Assembly: GCA_963751775.1 (NCBI GenBank)
Contig: CAVVVW010000015.1
Span: forward strand, 62,001 to 126,000
DNA: 64,000 bases
Source of the DNA: CADEEN01 sp963751775
Lineage (GTDB): Bacteria > Pseudomonadota > Gammaproteobacteria > Burkholderiales > Burkholderiaceae_C
Direction: 5' to 3'
A program made the translations under genes and the position numbers. Position 1 is the first letter of the stretch; the number at the start of each line of letters is the position of its first letter. This document shows, piece after piece, positions 1-10,361 of the stretch. The notes below the pieces were generated by a model. It worked only from the letters and a program-made list of their open reading frames with translations, was not told the origin of the DNA and made no database searches.

Positions 1-472
1 GCAGGCCGCTGCGCTCGAAGACCTTCAACATCGACGCGTTGCCGGCCAGCACCTCGGCCTCGAAGCGGCCGATGCCGTGCTGGCGCGCGATGCCCACCAG
101 GGTGGACAGCAGCTTGCTGGCCAGGCCCTGGCCCTGGTAGTCCTCTTCGATCGTGAACGCCACCTCGGCGCAACGTGTGCCGCCGCCCGCAGGCAGGGCA
201 ACGTAGCTGGCGCCACCGATCACGGTCTCTTCGGGCGCGCTGCCCACCAGCGCCGCCAGCGTCACGCGGTTGACGAAGTCGGTCGCGCCGAGGCGGTCGA
301 GTTCGGCCGCAGTCAGATCCTTGCGCACCGAGAAGAATCGCGTGTAGATCGAGTTCGGCTCGAGCTTGTGGAACGCGGCGACGAACTTGTCGCGGTCCGT
401 CGCAGCGGCCACGCGGATCAGCACCGGCGTGCCGTTACGCAGCGTGACGTGCTGGCTGAACGGGCTTGTCAT
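1..472 (-). CDS. GNAT-family N-acetyltransferase (C-terminus beyond window)
   Basis: Acetyl-CoA-dependent acyltransferase of unknown substrate. The visible 157 residues begin MTSPFSQHVTLRNG at an ATG whose complement lies at 470-472. The acetyl-CoA binding motif Q-G-Q-G-L-A falls at about residues 113-118, in the usual Q/R-x-x-G-x-G/A position, after a beta strand reading VAFTIEEDY. The reading frame is open to the window edge, so the C-terminus is missing. It is divergent from the polyphosphate kinase gene. No frameshift is visible. The family call is firm; the substrate cannot be inferred from sequence. Confidence 0.8.
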   Translation of the reverse strand, partial: MTSPFSQHVTLRNGTPVLIRVAAATDRDKFVAAFHKLEPNSIYTRFFSVRKDLTAAELDRLGATDFVNRVTLAALVGSAPEETVIGGASYVALPAGGGTRCAEVAFTIEEDYQGQGLASKLLSTLVGIARQHGIGRFEAEVLAGNASMLKVFERSGL

Positions 473-609
473 GCGCGTATCGATCACGGCGCACATTATG
501 CTCAGGCAATGCCTTCACGGGCAGTGCGGCAGAGCAAGATGCCTGCCGCGGTTCACACTAGACTCCCATCCTGCACCGCATTCACCTGAACATTTCAATG
601 GAGAAGCAC

Positions 610-1491
610 ATGCCCACGAAGAAAGTCGCAGCAAAGAAGACGTCGGCCGGCAAGGCCAAGCAGCGCGGCAGTGCTGCCGTCGTTGCGGCCGCGGAGAAGC
701 CCGCGGCGGGGGCCGCCGGCGCAAAGATCTCCGAAAAGGCATACGCGCGGGAGATGAAGAAGCTGCACATCGAGCTGGTGAAGCTGCAGCAATGGGTGGT
801 GCACAAGGGCCTGAAGGTCGCCATCGTCTTCGAAGGCCGCGACGGCGCCGGCAAGGGCGGCACCATCAAGGCCATCACCGAGCGCGTCAGCCCGCGGGTG
901 TTCCGCGTCATCGCGCTGCCGGCGCCGACCGAGCGCGAGAAGTCGCAGATGTACGGCCAGCGCTATCTGCCGCACCTGCCGGCCGCGGGCGAGGTCGTGA
1001 TCTTCGACCGCAGCTGGTACAACCGCGCCGGCGTCGAGCGCGTGATGGGTTTCTGCTCCGAGGCGCAGGCACGGCAGTTCCTGACCACGGTGCCGCTGTT
1101 CGAGAACCTGATGGTCAGGTCCGGCATCCTGCTGTTCAAGTACTGGCTCGAGGTCAGCCCCGAGGAGCAGACGCGGCGGCTCGCGGGACGGATCCACGAC
1201 GGGCGCAAGATCTGGAAGCTCTCGCCGATGGACCTCAAGTCCTACGATCGCTGGGACGACTACACGAAGGCGCGCGACGAGATGTTCGCGGCCACCGACA
1301 CCGGCACCGCGCCGTGGTACGTGGCCCGCTCGGAAGACAAGAAGCGGGTGCGCCTGAACGTGATCAGCCACCTGCTCAAGCACATTCCGTACAAGACGGC
1401 GCCGGCCGAGAAGGTCGTCCTGCCCAAGCGCAAGATCGGCCATTACAAGGCCGCGGACTATCCGTTCAAGTACGTGCCGGAAGCCTTCTGA
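610..1491 (+). CDS. ppk2: Polyphosphate kinase 2 (PPK2 family)
   Basis: Cytoplasmic enzyme transferring phosphate between polyphosphate and nucleotides; the sequence alone does not say whether NDP or NMP is preferred. It has 293 residues. A Lys/Ala-rich tail of about 40 residues precedes the P-loop kinase fold: Walker A G-R-D-G-A-G-K-G-G at about 77-85, and Walker B VVIFDRSWYNRAGVE with the Asp near 133, both PPK2 signatures. I chose ATG 610 over the in-frame ATG 598 because GGAG at 600-603 lies 6 bases before 610. The frame is intact. A SulP transporter follows 61 bases downstream. Confidence 0.92.
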   Translation: MPTKKVAAKKTSAGKAKQRGSAAVVAAAEKPAAGAAGAKISEKAYAREMKKLHIELVKLQQWVVHKGLKVAIVFEGRDGAGKGGTIKAITERVSPRVFRVIALPAPTEREKSQMYGQRYLPHLPAAGEVVIFDRSWYNRAGVERVMGFCSEAQARQFLTTVPLFENLMVRSGILLFKYWLEVSPEEQTRRLAGRIHDGRKIWKLSPMDLKSYDRWDDYTKARDEMFAATDTGTAPWYVARSEDKKRVRLNVISHLLKHIPYKTAPAEKVVLPKRKIGHYKAADYPFKYVPEAF

Positions 1492-1552
1492 TGGCAGCGC
1501 CGGGGGCGATGCGCGTCCGGCTTGCTCTGACGTTGCGAGCGGTAGCCAACCC

Positions 1553-3299
1553 ATGAACCAGCCTCCGACGCCAGCGATCGGCAAAGCCCGACCACCGCGA
1601 ACGCGCTTCGCTTCGACGTCGTCGCCGGCCTGACGGCCGCGGCGGTCGTCCTGCCCAAGGCCATGGCCTACGCCAGCGTGGCCGGCCTGCCGGTGGCCGT
1701 CGGCCTGTACACCGCCTTCGTCCCGATGGTGATCTACGCGCTGCTCGGCTCATCGCGCGTGCTCAGCGTCAGCTCGACCACCACGCTGGCGATCCTGGCC
1801 GGCACGCAGCTCGGGCTCGCGGTGCCCGACGGCGACCCGGCCAGGCTGGTCACGGCCACGGCCACGCTGGTGGTGCTGGTCGGCGCGATACTGATGCTGG
1901 CCGCCGCGCTGCGCCTGGGTTTCGTCGCGAATTTCATTTCCACGCCGGTGCTGACCGGCTTCAAGGCCGGGATCGGCCTGGTGATCGTGCTCGACCAGGT
2001 GCCCAAGCTGCTCGGCATCCACATCACCAAGCACGGCTTCTTCACCGACCTGCTCAGCGTCGCGCAGCATGTACCCGAGACGTCGCTGCTGACGCTGGCC
2101 GTGGCCGCCGCCACCTTCATCGTGCTGATCGGCATGGAGTGGCGCTGGCCGCACTCGCCGGCGCCGCTGGTCGCGGTCGGCGGCGGCATTGCCGCGTCAT
2201 GGTTCTTCGGCCTGAAGGCGCTCGGCGTGTCGACCGTCGGCCTGATTCCGCAGGGCCTGCCCGCGCTGACGATGCCCGATCTGGCGCTGGTCGAACAACT
2301 GCTGCCGGGTGCGTTCGGCATCGCGTTGATGAGCTTCACGGAGACGATCGCGGTGGGCCGCGCGTTTGTGCGGCCGTCCGATCCGCCGCTCAAGGCCAAC
2401 CGCGAGCTGATCGCGACCGGCGCGGCCAACCTGGGCGGTGCGCTGTTCGGCGCGATGCCCGCCGGCGGCGGCACCTCGCAGACGCTGGTCGTGACCGCTG
2501 CGGGCGGGCGCTCGCAGAAGGCGTCGCTGGTGACCGCAGGCGCCGCGCTGGCCACCATGCTGCTGCTGGCGCCGCTGCTGGGCCTGATGCCCAACGCCGC
2601 GCTGGCGGCGGTGGTCATCGTCTATTCGGTCGGGCTGATCAAGCCGTCGGAATTCCGCGAGATACGCAACGTGCGCACGATGGAGTTTCGCTGGGCGCTC
2701 GCAGCCTGCATCGGCGTGCTGGTGTTCGGCACGCTGAAGGGCATCGTGGTCGCGATCGTCGTTTCGATGATCGGACTGGCCAGCCAGGCCGCCAACCCGC
2801 GCGTGTCGGTCATCGGCCGCAAGCGCGGCGCCGACGTGCTGCGACCGCTGTCGCCCGAACACCCGGACGACGAGACCTTCGAGGGCCTGCTGATCGTGCG
2901 GCCGGAGGGGCGCCTGTTCTTCGTCAATGCGCAGAACGTGGCCGATCAGATCAGCGCGCTGGTCACGCAGCACAAGCCGCGCGTGCTGGCGCTGGACATG
3001 AGCCGCGTGCCCGACATCGAGTACTCGGCCTTGCAGGCGCTGATGGAGGGCGAGAAGCGGGCCACGGAGCGTGGCACCGCGGTCTGGCTGGCGGCGCTGA
3101 ACCCCGGCGTGCTCGAGGTCGCGCGGCGCGCCGGGCTCGACGAGCGGCTCGGCCGCGAGCGGCTGCTGTTCAACGCACGTGCGGTGATCGAGCGCTACCA
3201 GGCATTGCCGGCCTGGCCGGCACGACGCAGGCGCCGCGGCCTGGCGCCAGCGGGCGCCGCGCCGCAGGCACCCCGGCCGGAATCAATACGGCGCATTGA
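1553..3299 (+). CDS. SulP-family anion transporter with STAS domain (frameshifted)
   Basis: Inner-membrane anion transporter of the sulfate permease family; the ion (sulfate, bicarbonate or other) cannot be told. The SulP entry signature DVVAGLTAAAVVLPKAMAYA spans about 1615-1674, several hydrophobic helices follow, and a C-terminal STAS domain runs from about 2880 to 3190. The only ATG upstream (1553) is one base out of frame with the body, which suggests a lost base near 1560. At the 3' end the body frame runs on across the convergent neighbour; a missing base between about 3195 and 3290 would give the stop at 3299. Both ends are therefore estimates. A second SulP gene lies at 7177-8969. 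Confidence 0.82.
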
Positions 3300-3789
3300 C
3301 GACGACGAACTGCGAACCCTGCGGCGCGTACCAGGTGCCGCCGCACTGCTGATAGACCATGCCGGAGTAGTTGACCGGCACGCAGCCGACGGGCACGGCG
3401 GCCACCGTCGAGCCCAGGGCGGCGGCCGTCACGGCAATCGCGCCGCCGACGACCATCGCGCCCGCGACCGGGTGATCCCAGCCGCCGACGCCGCCGTGTT
3501 GATCGACATCGACGTTGACGTTGACGTTCTTGTTGACGTTGACGTTGGTGTTGTTCACGCTGGTGCTGCGCACATCGTTGCTGCGCGAATCGGCCTTGCT
3601 GTTGTTGGGCTGTGCACTCTGCTTGGCGGCGCCACCGCCGCCACTGCTGGTGCCGCTCGGGCGAGCGCCACCGCCGCCCCCACCGCCGCCCGCGCGACCA
3701 CCCGCCGCATCCGCCGCGGTCACGGCAAGTCCGGCCAGAACGAGCAGCGTCAATGGCACCAGATAGATCTTGCTGAATGACTTGTTCAT
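3283..3789 (-). CDS. Secreted protein with Asn-Val (NVN) repeat, unknown function
   Basis: I recognise the general type but no function. It has 168 residues. A signal peptide (about 1-28, ending ADA) leads into a Gly/Ser-rich stretch. Then comes a run of alternating Asn/Asp and Val (NVNVNKNVNVNVDVD) at about 80-97, a hydrophobic small-residue segment at about 112-140, and a tail with two cysteines and CGGTWYAP. The start is supported by GAGGAG upstream, which overlaps the stop region of the DUF2092 gene 12 bases away, so the two form an operon. Alternating polar/Val runs suggest beta structure, perhaps an envelope or matrix role (inference). The frame is intact. Confidence 0.72.
   Translation of the reverse strand: MNKSFSKIYLVPLTLLVLAGLAVTAADAAGGRAGGGGGGGGARPSGTSSGGGGAAKQSAQPNNSKADSRSNDVRSTSVNNTNVNVNKNVNVNVDVDQHGGVGGWDHPVAGAMVVGGAIAVTAAALGSTVAAVPVGCVPVNYSGMVYQQCGGTWYAPQGSQFVVVNAPY
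3505..3555 (+). repeat. GACGTT hexanucleotide repeat encoding the NVN run
   Basis: Near-tandem copies of GACGTT (three, a variant CTTGTT, then two more and GGTGTT) lie inside the minus-strand gene 3283-3789. They encode its alternating Asn/Val segment. Such an array can change length by slippage in whole-codon steps without breaking the frame. Confidence 0.7.
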
Positions 3790-3801
3790 GTTGGCACTCC
3801 T

Positions 3802-4572
3802 CTACTTGGTCTTGCGCGGAACCATCTCGATCTTGGATACGCCCTTGGGCGGCATGAACTTGAACACCGAGTCCGTGAAGGTCGGTTTCAGGTTCCAGTC
3901 GATGAACGTGACCGATTGCGGACGGGCTTCGTCGGCACGGTTGGTGATCACGATCTTGCGCGGCAGCGGCTTGCTCCCGACGGTGATCCAGATCTGCCAG
4001 TCGATCATGTCCTGGCGGAAAGCGTAGTGATCGCAGAGATCGTCGTCGATGAAGTCCTGCCCGGCGTTCATCGCCGACTCGATCTTGTCGAACGATGCGG
4101 CCGGCGTGCCGAAGACGAAGAGATCGCGCAACGGCACCTGCATGGCGTACTTCTCCTCCAGCCGGTCGATCAGGCCGCCGACCGTGTCGACGTATTCGAC
4201 CGTCGAGTAGACCTTCTGCGCCGGGGCATAGAAGGTGAAGGTCTTGCCGTCATAGATCAGTTCACGTTCGTTGCGCGCACTCAGCAAGCGGGCATGCAGC
4301 TTGTTCGGCCGGTTCACGTCCAGCGCCGCCGTCGCCGTGTGCTGCAGTTTCTGGCCGTCGGCCAGCACCCGCTCGCCGGTGACGTCGGTCGAGACGCGAA
4401 AGCGCTTGAGCGTCAGCAGATAGGCGCCCATGTCCTTGAGGGCCTGGATCGATGCCGGATCGACATCGTTGGCTGCCGGCGCGACCGTCGTCGCCGGCAC
4501 GGTTTGTGCATTGACCCCGGGTGCCAGCAGCGACATGGCCAACAGGCCGAGCACCAGCATTTTGCGCATCAT
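3802..4572 (-). CDS. DUF2092-family periplasmic protein
   Basis: 256 residues with a signal peptide MMRKMLVLGLLAMSLLAPGVNA at about 1-22. The mature part resembles the DUF2092 family of exported proteins with a LolA-like fold: VDPASIQALKDMGAYL near the N-terminus, then KLHARLLSARNERELIYDGKTF, and a C-terminal FTDSVFKFMPPKG. By fold analogy it may bind lipid or another hydrophobic ligand, but this is not proven. ATG 4572 is preferred because GGAG lies 6 bases upstream; the next Met (4569) is possible. It is the first gene of an operon with the NVN-repeat protein. The 227-base gap to the divergent gene at 4800 must hold promoters for both; I could not assign them. Confidence 0.8.
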   Translation of the reverse strand: MMRKMLVLGLLAMSLLAPGVNAQTVPATTVAPAANDVDPASIQALKDMGAYLLTLKRFRVSTDVTGERVLADGQKLQHTATAALDVNRPNKLHARLLSARNERELIYDGKTFTFYAPAQKVYSTVEYVDTVGGLIDRLEEKYAMQVPLRDLFVFGTPAASFDKIESAMNAGQDFIDDDLCDHYAFRQDMIDWQIWITVGSKPLPRKIVITNRADEARPQSVTFIDWNLKPTFTDSVFKFMPPKGVSKIEMVPRKTK

Positions 4573-4799
4573 GGTTTTCTCCGCGGCTATGAACAGATTG
4601 TTGAATCGTGAGGCCAGCGAGCGCGTCGTGGATTGACGTGAGTCACAGCAAGCATACGCCGCGCCAATAGCATGCATCGAGCACCCGCTCGGGTATCGAT
4701 CACGCTTGTATACGATGGCATCGTTGATCGGCTGCGCACCTGGCGCGGCCCGCTTCCCGTCGCCAGCGGCTGACCGGCCACGCAGCATGGACCAACGAA

Positions 4800-6019
4800 A
4801 TGAACCCCTTCAAGACCAACCCCAGCGACGGCGCGGATCTGCTCAAGCATCCGACCGACTTCTCGCTCGTCCTCGGCGGCCCGCTGTTCCAGTTGCTGCG
4901 CCGGGCGCACCTGTCCGACGACGCGCTGACGATGGCGCGCCGACGCGTCGTCGTCATCGCGTTGCTGGCCTGGCTGCCGCTGCTGGTGCTGTCTGCGCTG
5001 GAAGGGCGGGCGCTGGGCGGCAGCGTGGCGGTGCCCTTCCTGCTCGACGTGGAAGTCCACATCCGCTACCTGGTTGCGCTGCCGCTGCTGGTCGGCCGCC
5101 GAGCTGGTGGTGCACCGGCGCATGCGCCACGTGGTGGAGCTCTTCATGGAGCGGCGCTTGATCGCCGACAGTGCCGTGCCGCGATTCGAGGCGGCCATCA
5201 CCTCGGCGTTCCGGCTGCGCAACTCGGTGCTCGCCGAGGTGCTGCTGATCGCCTTCGTCTACGGCGTCGGCATCCTGGTCGTCTGGCGCCAGTACCTGGC
5301 GCTGCACACCGGCACCTGGTACGCAACGCCGTCTGCCGACGGGCTCGACGCTGTCGCTGGCCGGGATCTGGTACGGCTACGTCAGCCTGCCGCTGTTCCA
5401 GTTCCTGCTCGTTCGCTGGTACTTCCGCCTCTTCATCTGGGCGCGTTTTCTGTGGCAGGTGTCGCGCATCGAGTTGAGCCTGATTCCGACCCACCCGGAT
5501 CGTCTCGGCGGCCTGGGCTTTCTTGCGGCCACGGTGCATGCGTTCACGCTGCTCGCCGTCGCGCACGGCGCCATGCTGGCCGGGCCGATCGCGAACCGGA
5601 TCTTCTACCTCGGCGCGGGATTGCTCGAATTCAAGGTCGAGATCGCCGTCGTGCTCGGTTTCGTGCTGGCGGTGGTGCTCGCCCCGCTGCTGGTGTTTGC
5701 GCCGCAGCTGGCGCAGATGAAGCGCACCGGCCTGCGCGAATACGGCACGCTGGCCGAGCGCTACGTGCGTGAATTCGACGACAAGTGGCTGCGCGGCGGC
5801 GCGCCCGAGGGTGAAGCCTTGGTCGGCAGCGCCGACATCCAGTCGCTCGCCGACATGGGCAACAGCCATGAGGTGGTGAAGAGCATCCGCCCGGCGCCGG
5901 TGACCAAGGAGATGGTCATCCAGCTCGCCGCGGCCACGCTGGCGCCGATCGTGCCGCTGGCGCTGACGATGATGCCGCTCGAAGAGTTGCTGAAGAAGCT
6001 GCTCGGCATCCTGCTCTGA
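4800..6019 (+). CDS. Unrecognised integral membrane protein (frameshifted)
   Basis: No family is recognised. Joining three frames gives about 405 residues that start MNPFKTNPSDGADLL. There are hydrophobic segments near residues 50-70 and 85-100, several more in the middle, and a C-terminal helix ending LEELLKKLLGILL. Conserved-looking patches are IELSLIPTHPDRLGGLGFL and a soluble tail ERYVREFDDKWLRGG. One-base insertions are inferred near 5095 and near 5340, and the hydrophobic pattern continues smoothly across both. It lies between the divergent DUF2092 gene and the Ca2+/H+ antiporter, so a part in envelope or ion homeostasis is possible but speculative. Confidence 0.65.
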
Positions 6020-6048
6020 GTGCGCGCGGCCACGGCGGTGCACCGCAC

Positions 6049-7157
6049 ATGCGCAATACTCTGGCCATGACGCCACTGCTGAAGGACATCCGTGACAACC
6101 CGCTGCTCTGGTTGCTGGCCTTCGTGCCGGTGGTGTTTGTCGCCGCGAAGCTGAGACCCGACGCGCACACGCTGCTGTTCGTGCTGTCGGTGCTGGCCAT
6201 CGTGCCGCTGGCCGCGCTGCTGAGTCGCGCCACCGAATCCGTTGCGGCCAAGACGGGCGACGCAGCGGGCGGGCTGCTCAACGCCACGCTCGGCAACCTG
6301 ACCGAACTGGTCATCGCGCTGACCGCGTTGCGCGCCGGGCAATACATGCTCGTGAAGGCATCGATCGCCGGCGCGATCGTCACCAACACGCTGTTCATGT
6401 TGGGCGCGTCGTTCCTGCTCGGCGGCTTGAAGCACCACGTGCAGGAATACAACCGCGTGAGCGCCCGTTTGCAGGCCGGGCTGCTGTTCCTGGCCACCGT
6501 CGCGCTGCTGGTGCCGTCGGCGGTGACCATCGGCGATGCGGCCTCGGGGGCGGCGTTCACGCAGACGCTGAGCGTCGGTCTGGCGCTGCTGCTGATCGTG
6601 GCCTACGCGCTGGGCATGCTGTTTTCGCTGAAGACACACCGCGAGCTCTTTGCCAGCGCGGAACACGCCGAGGACGGCGAAGCGCCATGGCCGATGCGGC
6701 TCGCATTGGCGGCGCTGGCCGGTGTCACGGTATTGGTGGCGCTGGTGAGCGAGATCTTCGTCGAATCGGTGCAGAAGGCCGCCGAGGCCTTCGGCATGAG
6801 CCCGGCCTTCGTCGGCTTCATCGTCGTGGCGCTGGTCGGCGGCGCAGCGGAGATGGCCTCGGCGTTTTCCGGTGCGCGCAAGAACCGGCTCGACCTGAGC
6901 GTGGGCATCGCACTGGGCAGTGCGTCGCAGATCGCGCTGTTCGTGGCGCCGGTACTGGTGCTGCTCAGCTACGTGATCGGCCCGACGCCGATGGACCTGC
7001 GCCTGTGGCCGGGGCGGTGGTGATGATCTTCATCGCCACCCTCACCGCATCGCTGGTCACCAACAGCGGGCGCTCATCGTGGTTCGTCGGCGTGTTGGTG
7101 CTGATGGTCTACTTCATCTTCGCCATGACGCTGTACCTGTTGCCGCCGCAGGGCTAG
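6049..7157 (+). CDS. Ca2+/H+ antiporter, CaCA superfamily (Cax type)
   Basis: Inner-membrane antiporter that expels Ca2+ in exchange for protons. Both alpha-repeat signatures are visible: GNLTELVIALTALRAG in the first half, and GGAAEMASAFSGARKNRLDLSVGIALGS followed by SQIALFVAPVLVL in the second. The latter matches the Cax consensus except that the usual GNAAEH reads GGAAEM. The frame breaks at about 7012, where one G seems lost from a G run. Restoring it gives LWPGAVVMIFIATLTASLVTNSGRSSWF and the stop at 7157. No clear ribosome site marks the start; the ATG at 6067 is an alternative. Confidence 0.86.
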
Positions 7158-7176
7158 CGGCAACGGCGCGGGCGGC

Positions 7177-8969
<1,793 letters not shown>

Positions 8970-9156
8970 GCGCTGGAACCGACCGTGAAACAAGAGGTCA
9001 CAGTAGCACAGGGTCGATGCGCGGACCAGGCGAGATGGGCCGGTGTGGGCGGTGCTTGCAACAGCGGCCACGGCACGGTGCGGTAGATCAACGCATGCGC
9101 CTTCGATCCGAGGCATGATGCTCGTGTGGAGTGATGAAGCTGACGGAGAGCCGATC

Positions 9157-9651
9157 ATGAAAGCGCTGAGAGTTGCGGCGGTCGTGGTGGCGGTGTTGGC
9201 TGGGCTGGCTGCGTTGGCGCCGACCAGCGCGCACGCCTACTACCGCGGCGGGTATCGTGGCTACTGGTACGGGCCGAGCGTGGGCTTCTACTACGGCGGT
9301 CCCTACTACGGTTACGGCTGGGGATCGCCCTGGTACTACGGGTCAGGTTACGGCTACCCCTATGGTTACGGCTACGGCTATGGCGGCTACGGTTACGGCT
9401 ACGGTGGCTACTACGCGCAGCCGAGCTACCTGTACGGGCCACCGGCGGTGGCCTACATCGAACGCGATCAGCCGGTGACGTCGACGCCCCAGGTGCAGCC
9501 ACAGCCACAGGCTGCGCCCGCCGCCCCTGCCGCGCCCGCCGGCCAGTGGTGGTACCTGTGCAGTTCGCCGCGTGGCGCCTATCCCAACGTGCGCGAGTGC
9601 CCGGGAGGATGGGAGCGCGTGCCGGCGATCCCGCCGGGTCAGGTGAAGTGA
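9157..9651 (+). CDS. Gly/Tyr-rich secreted protein
   Basis: 164 residues, no known function. A signal peptide (MKALRVAAVVVAVLAGLAALAPTSAHA, about 1-27) is followed by a domain built of Tyr-Gly repeats (about 28-95) and a Pro/Ala/Gln-rich linker. The C-terminal segment GQWWYLCSSPRGAYPNVRECPGGWERVP is a Cys-containing motif that I associate with many small exported proteobacterial proteins. ATG 9157 is preferred because GGAG at 9144-9147 precedes it by 9 bases. The stop lies 7 bases before the next gene, so they are likely co-transcribed. The frame is intact despite the repeats. Confidence 0.78.
   Translation: MKALRVAAVVVAVLAGLAALAPTSAHAYYRGGYRGYWYGPSVGFYYGGPYYGYGWGSPWYYGSGYGYPYGYGYGYGGYGYGYGGYYAQPSYLYGPPAVAYIERDQPVTSTPQVQPQPQAAPAAPAAPAGQWWYLCSSPRGAYPNVRECPGGWERVPAIPPGQVK
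9346..9412 (+). repeat. Tyr-Gly coding repeat
   Basis: Degenerate 6-base units of the form GG(T/C)TA(C/T) encode the Tyr-Gly-rich segment of the secreted protein at 9157-9651. The units differ at third positions, so the protein repeat is better conserved than the DNA repeat. Confidence 0.6.
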
Positions 9652-9658
9652 GCTTGCG

Positions 9659-10220
9659 ATGCGGACCACGCTACTGAAGACGAGCGTCGCAGGCTGCGCC
9701 GGGCTGCTGCTCGCGGGCTGCGCCACCCTGCCGGCAGGCCCGAGCCTGCAGGCCCTGCCGGGCAGCCGCATGTCGCACGAGCAGTTCGCCGCCGACGACG
9801 GCCAGTGCCGCAACCTTGCGTTGACACAACTCGGCGGCGTGACGCCTTCGGATGCGGCCAATCAGGCCACCGCGGCCGGTGCCGTCACCGGCGCGGCGGT
9901 CGGCGCCATGGCCGGCGCGATGATCGACGGCAGCTCGGGCGCTGCGGCCGGTGCCGGCGTGGGCCTGCTGTTCGGCGCGGCGGCCGGTTCGTCCACAGCG
10001 CAGGGGTCGTACGCCGTCACGCAGCATCAGTACGACTACGCGTACTTCTCCTGCATGTACGCGCGCGGCCACAAGGTGCCGGTGCCCGCCTACTACGCGG
10101 CGCAATACCGCGCCCAGTACGAGAGCGTGTCGCCGCGCCCGCCAGTCGTCGGTCGCGCCGCCGCCGGCGGACATGCCGCCGCCGGACTACCGCCCGCCGA
10201 GCACGCCGCCACCGCGCTGA
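9659..10220 (+). CDS. Glycine-zipper outer-membrane lipoprotein
   Basis: A lipoprotein signal with lipobox LLLAGC puts the lipidated Cys near residue 20 (MRTTLLKTSVAGCAGLLLAGC). The mature protein has FAADDGQCRNLA, then a glycine-zipper segment of Gly/Ala-rich helices (about 68-115: AVTGAAVGAMAGAMIDGSSG and following), then YDYAYFSCMYARGHKVPVP. Such proteins usually insert in or line the outer membrane. The frame changes near 10155; the alternative frame gives a natural Pro-rich end PPPADMPPPDYRPPSTPPPR with a stop at 10220, which I accept over a read-through to 10270. It follows the Gly/Tyr-rich secreted protein by 7 bases. Confidence 0.78.
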
Positions 10221-10361
10221 CGCGCACTCGACGAGCGGCACGCCGGGCCAAGCGGCGGCGCCGTATATAGTCCCGCCCTCGCGCGTGAAGGCCCACGCGT
10301 CGCGCCTGTGCTGGCCGCGATGCGCCGTCTCGCACCATCCTTTCCATCCCGAGGAGCCTTC

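Noticed and set aside
595..1584. Long open frame antisense to polyphosphate kinase 2
   Set aside because: Composition is that of a GC-rich shadow frame; the plus-strand frame has complete PPK2 motifs and a ribosome site.
3300..3780. C-terminal extension of the first SulP protein
   Set aside because: This part reads the antisense of a secreted-protein gene that has its own signal peptide and ribosome site. The extension reflects a lost frame near the SulP end.
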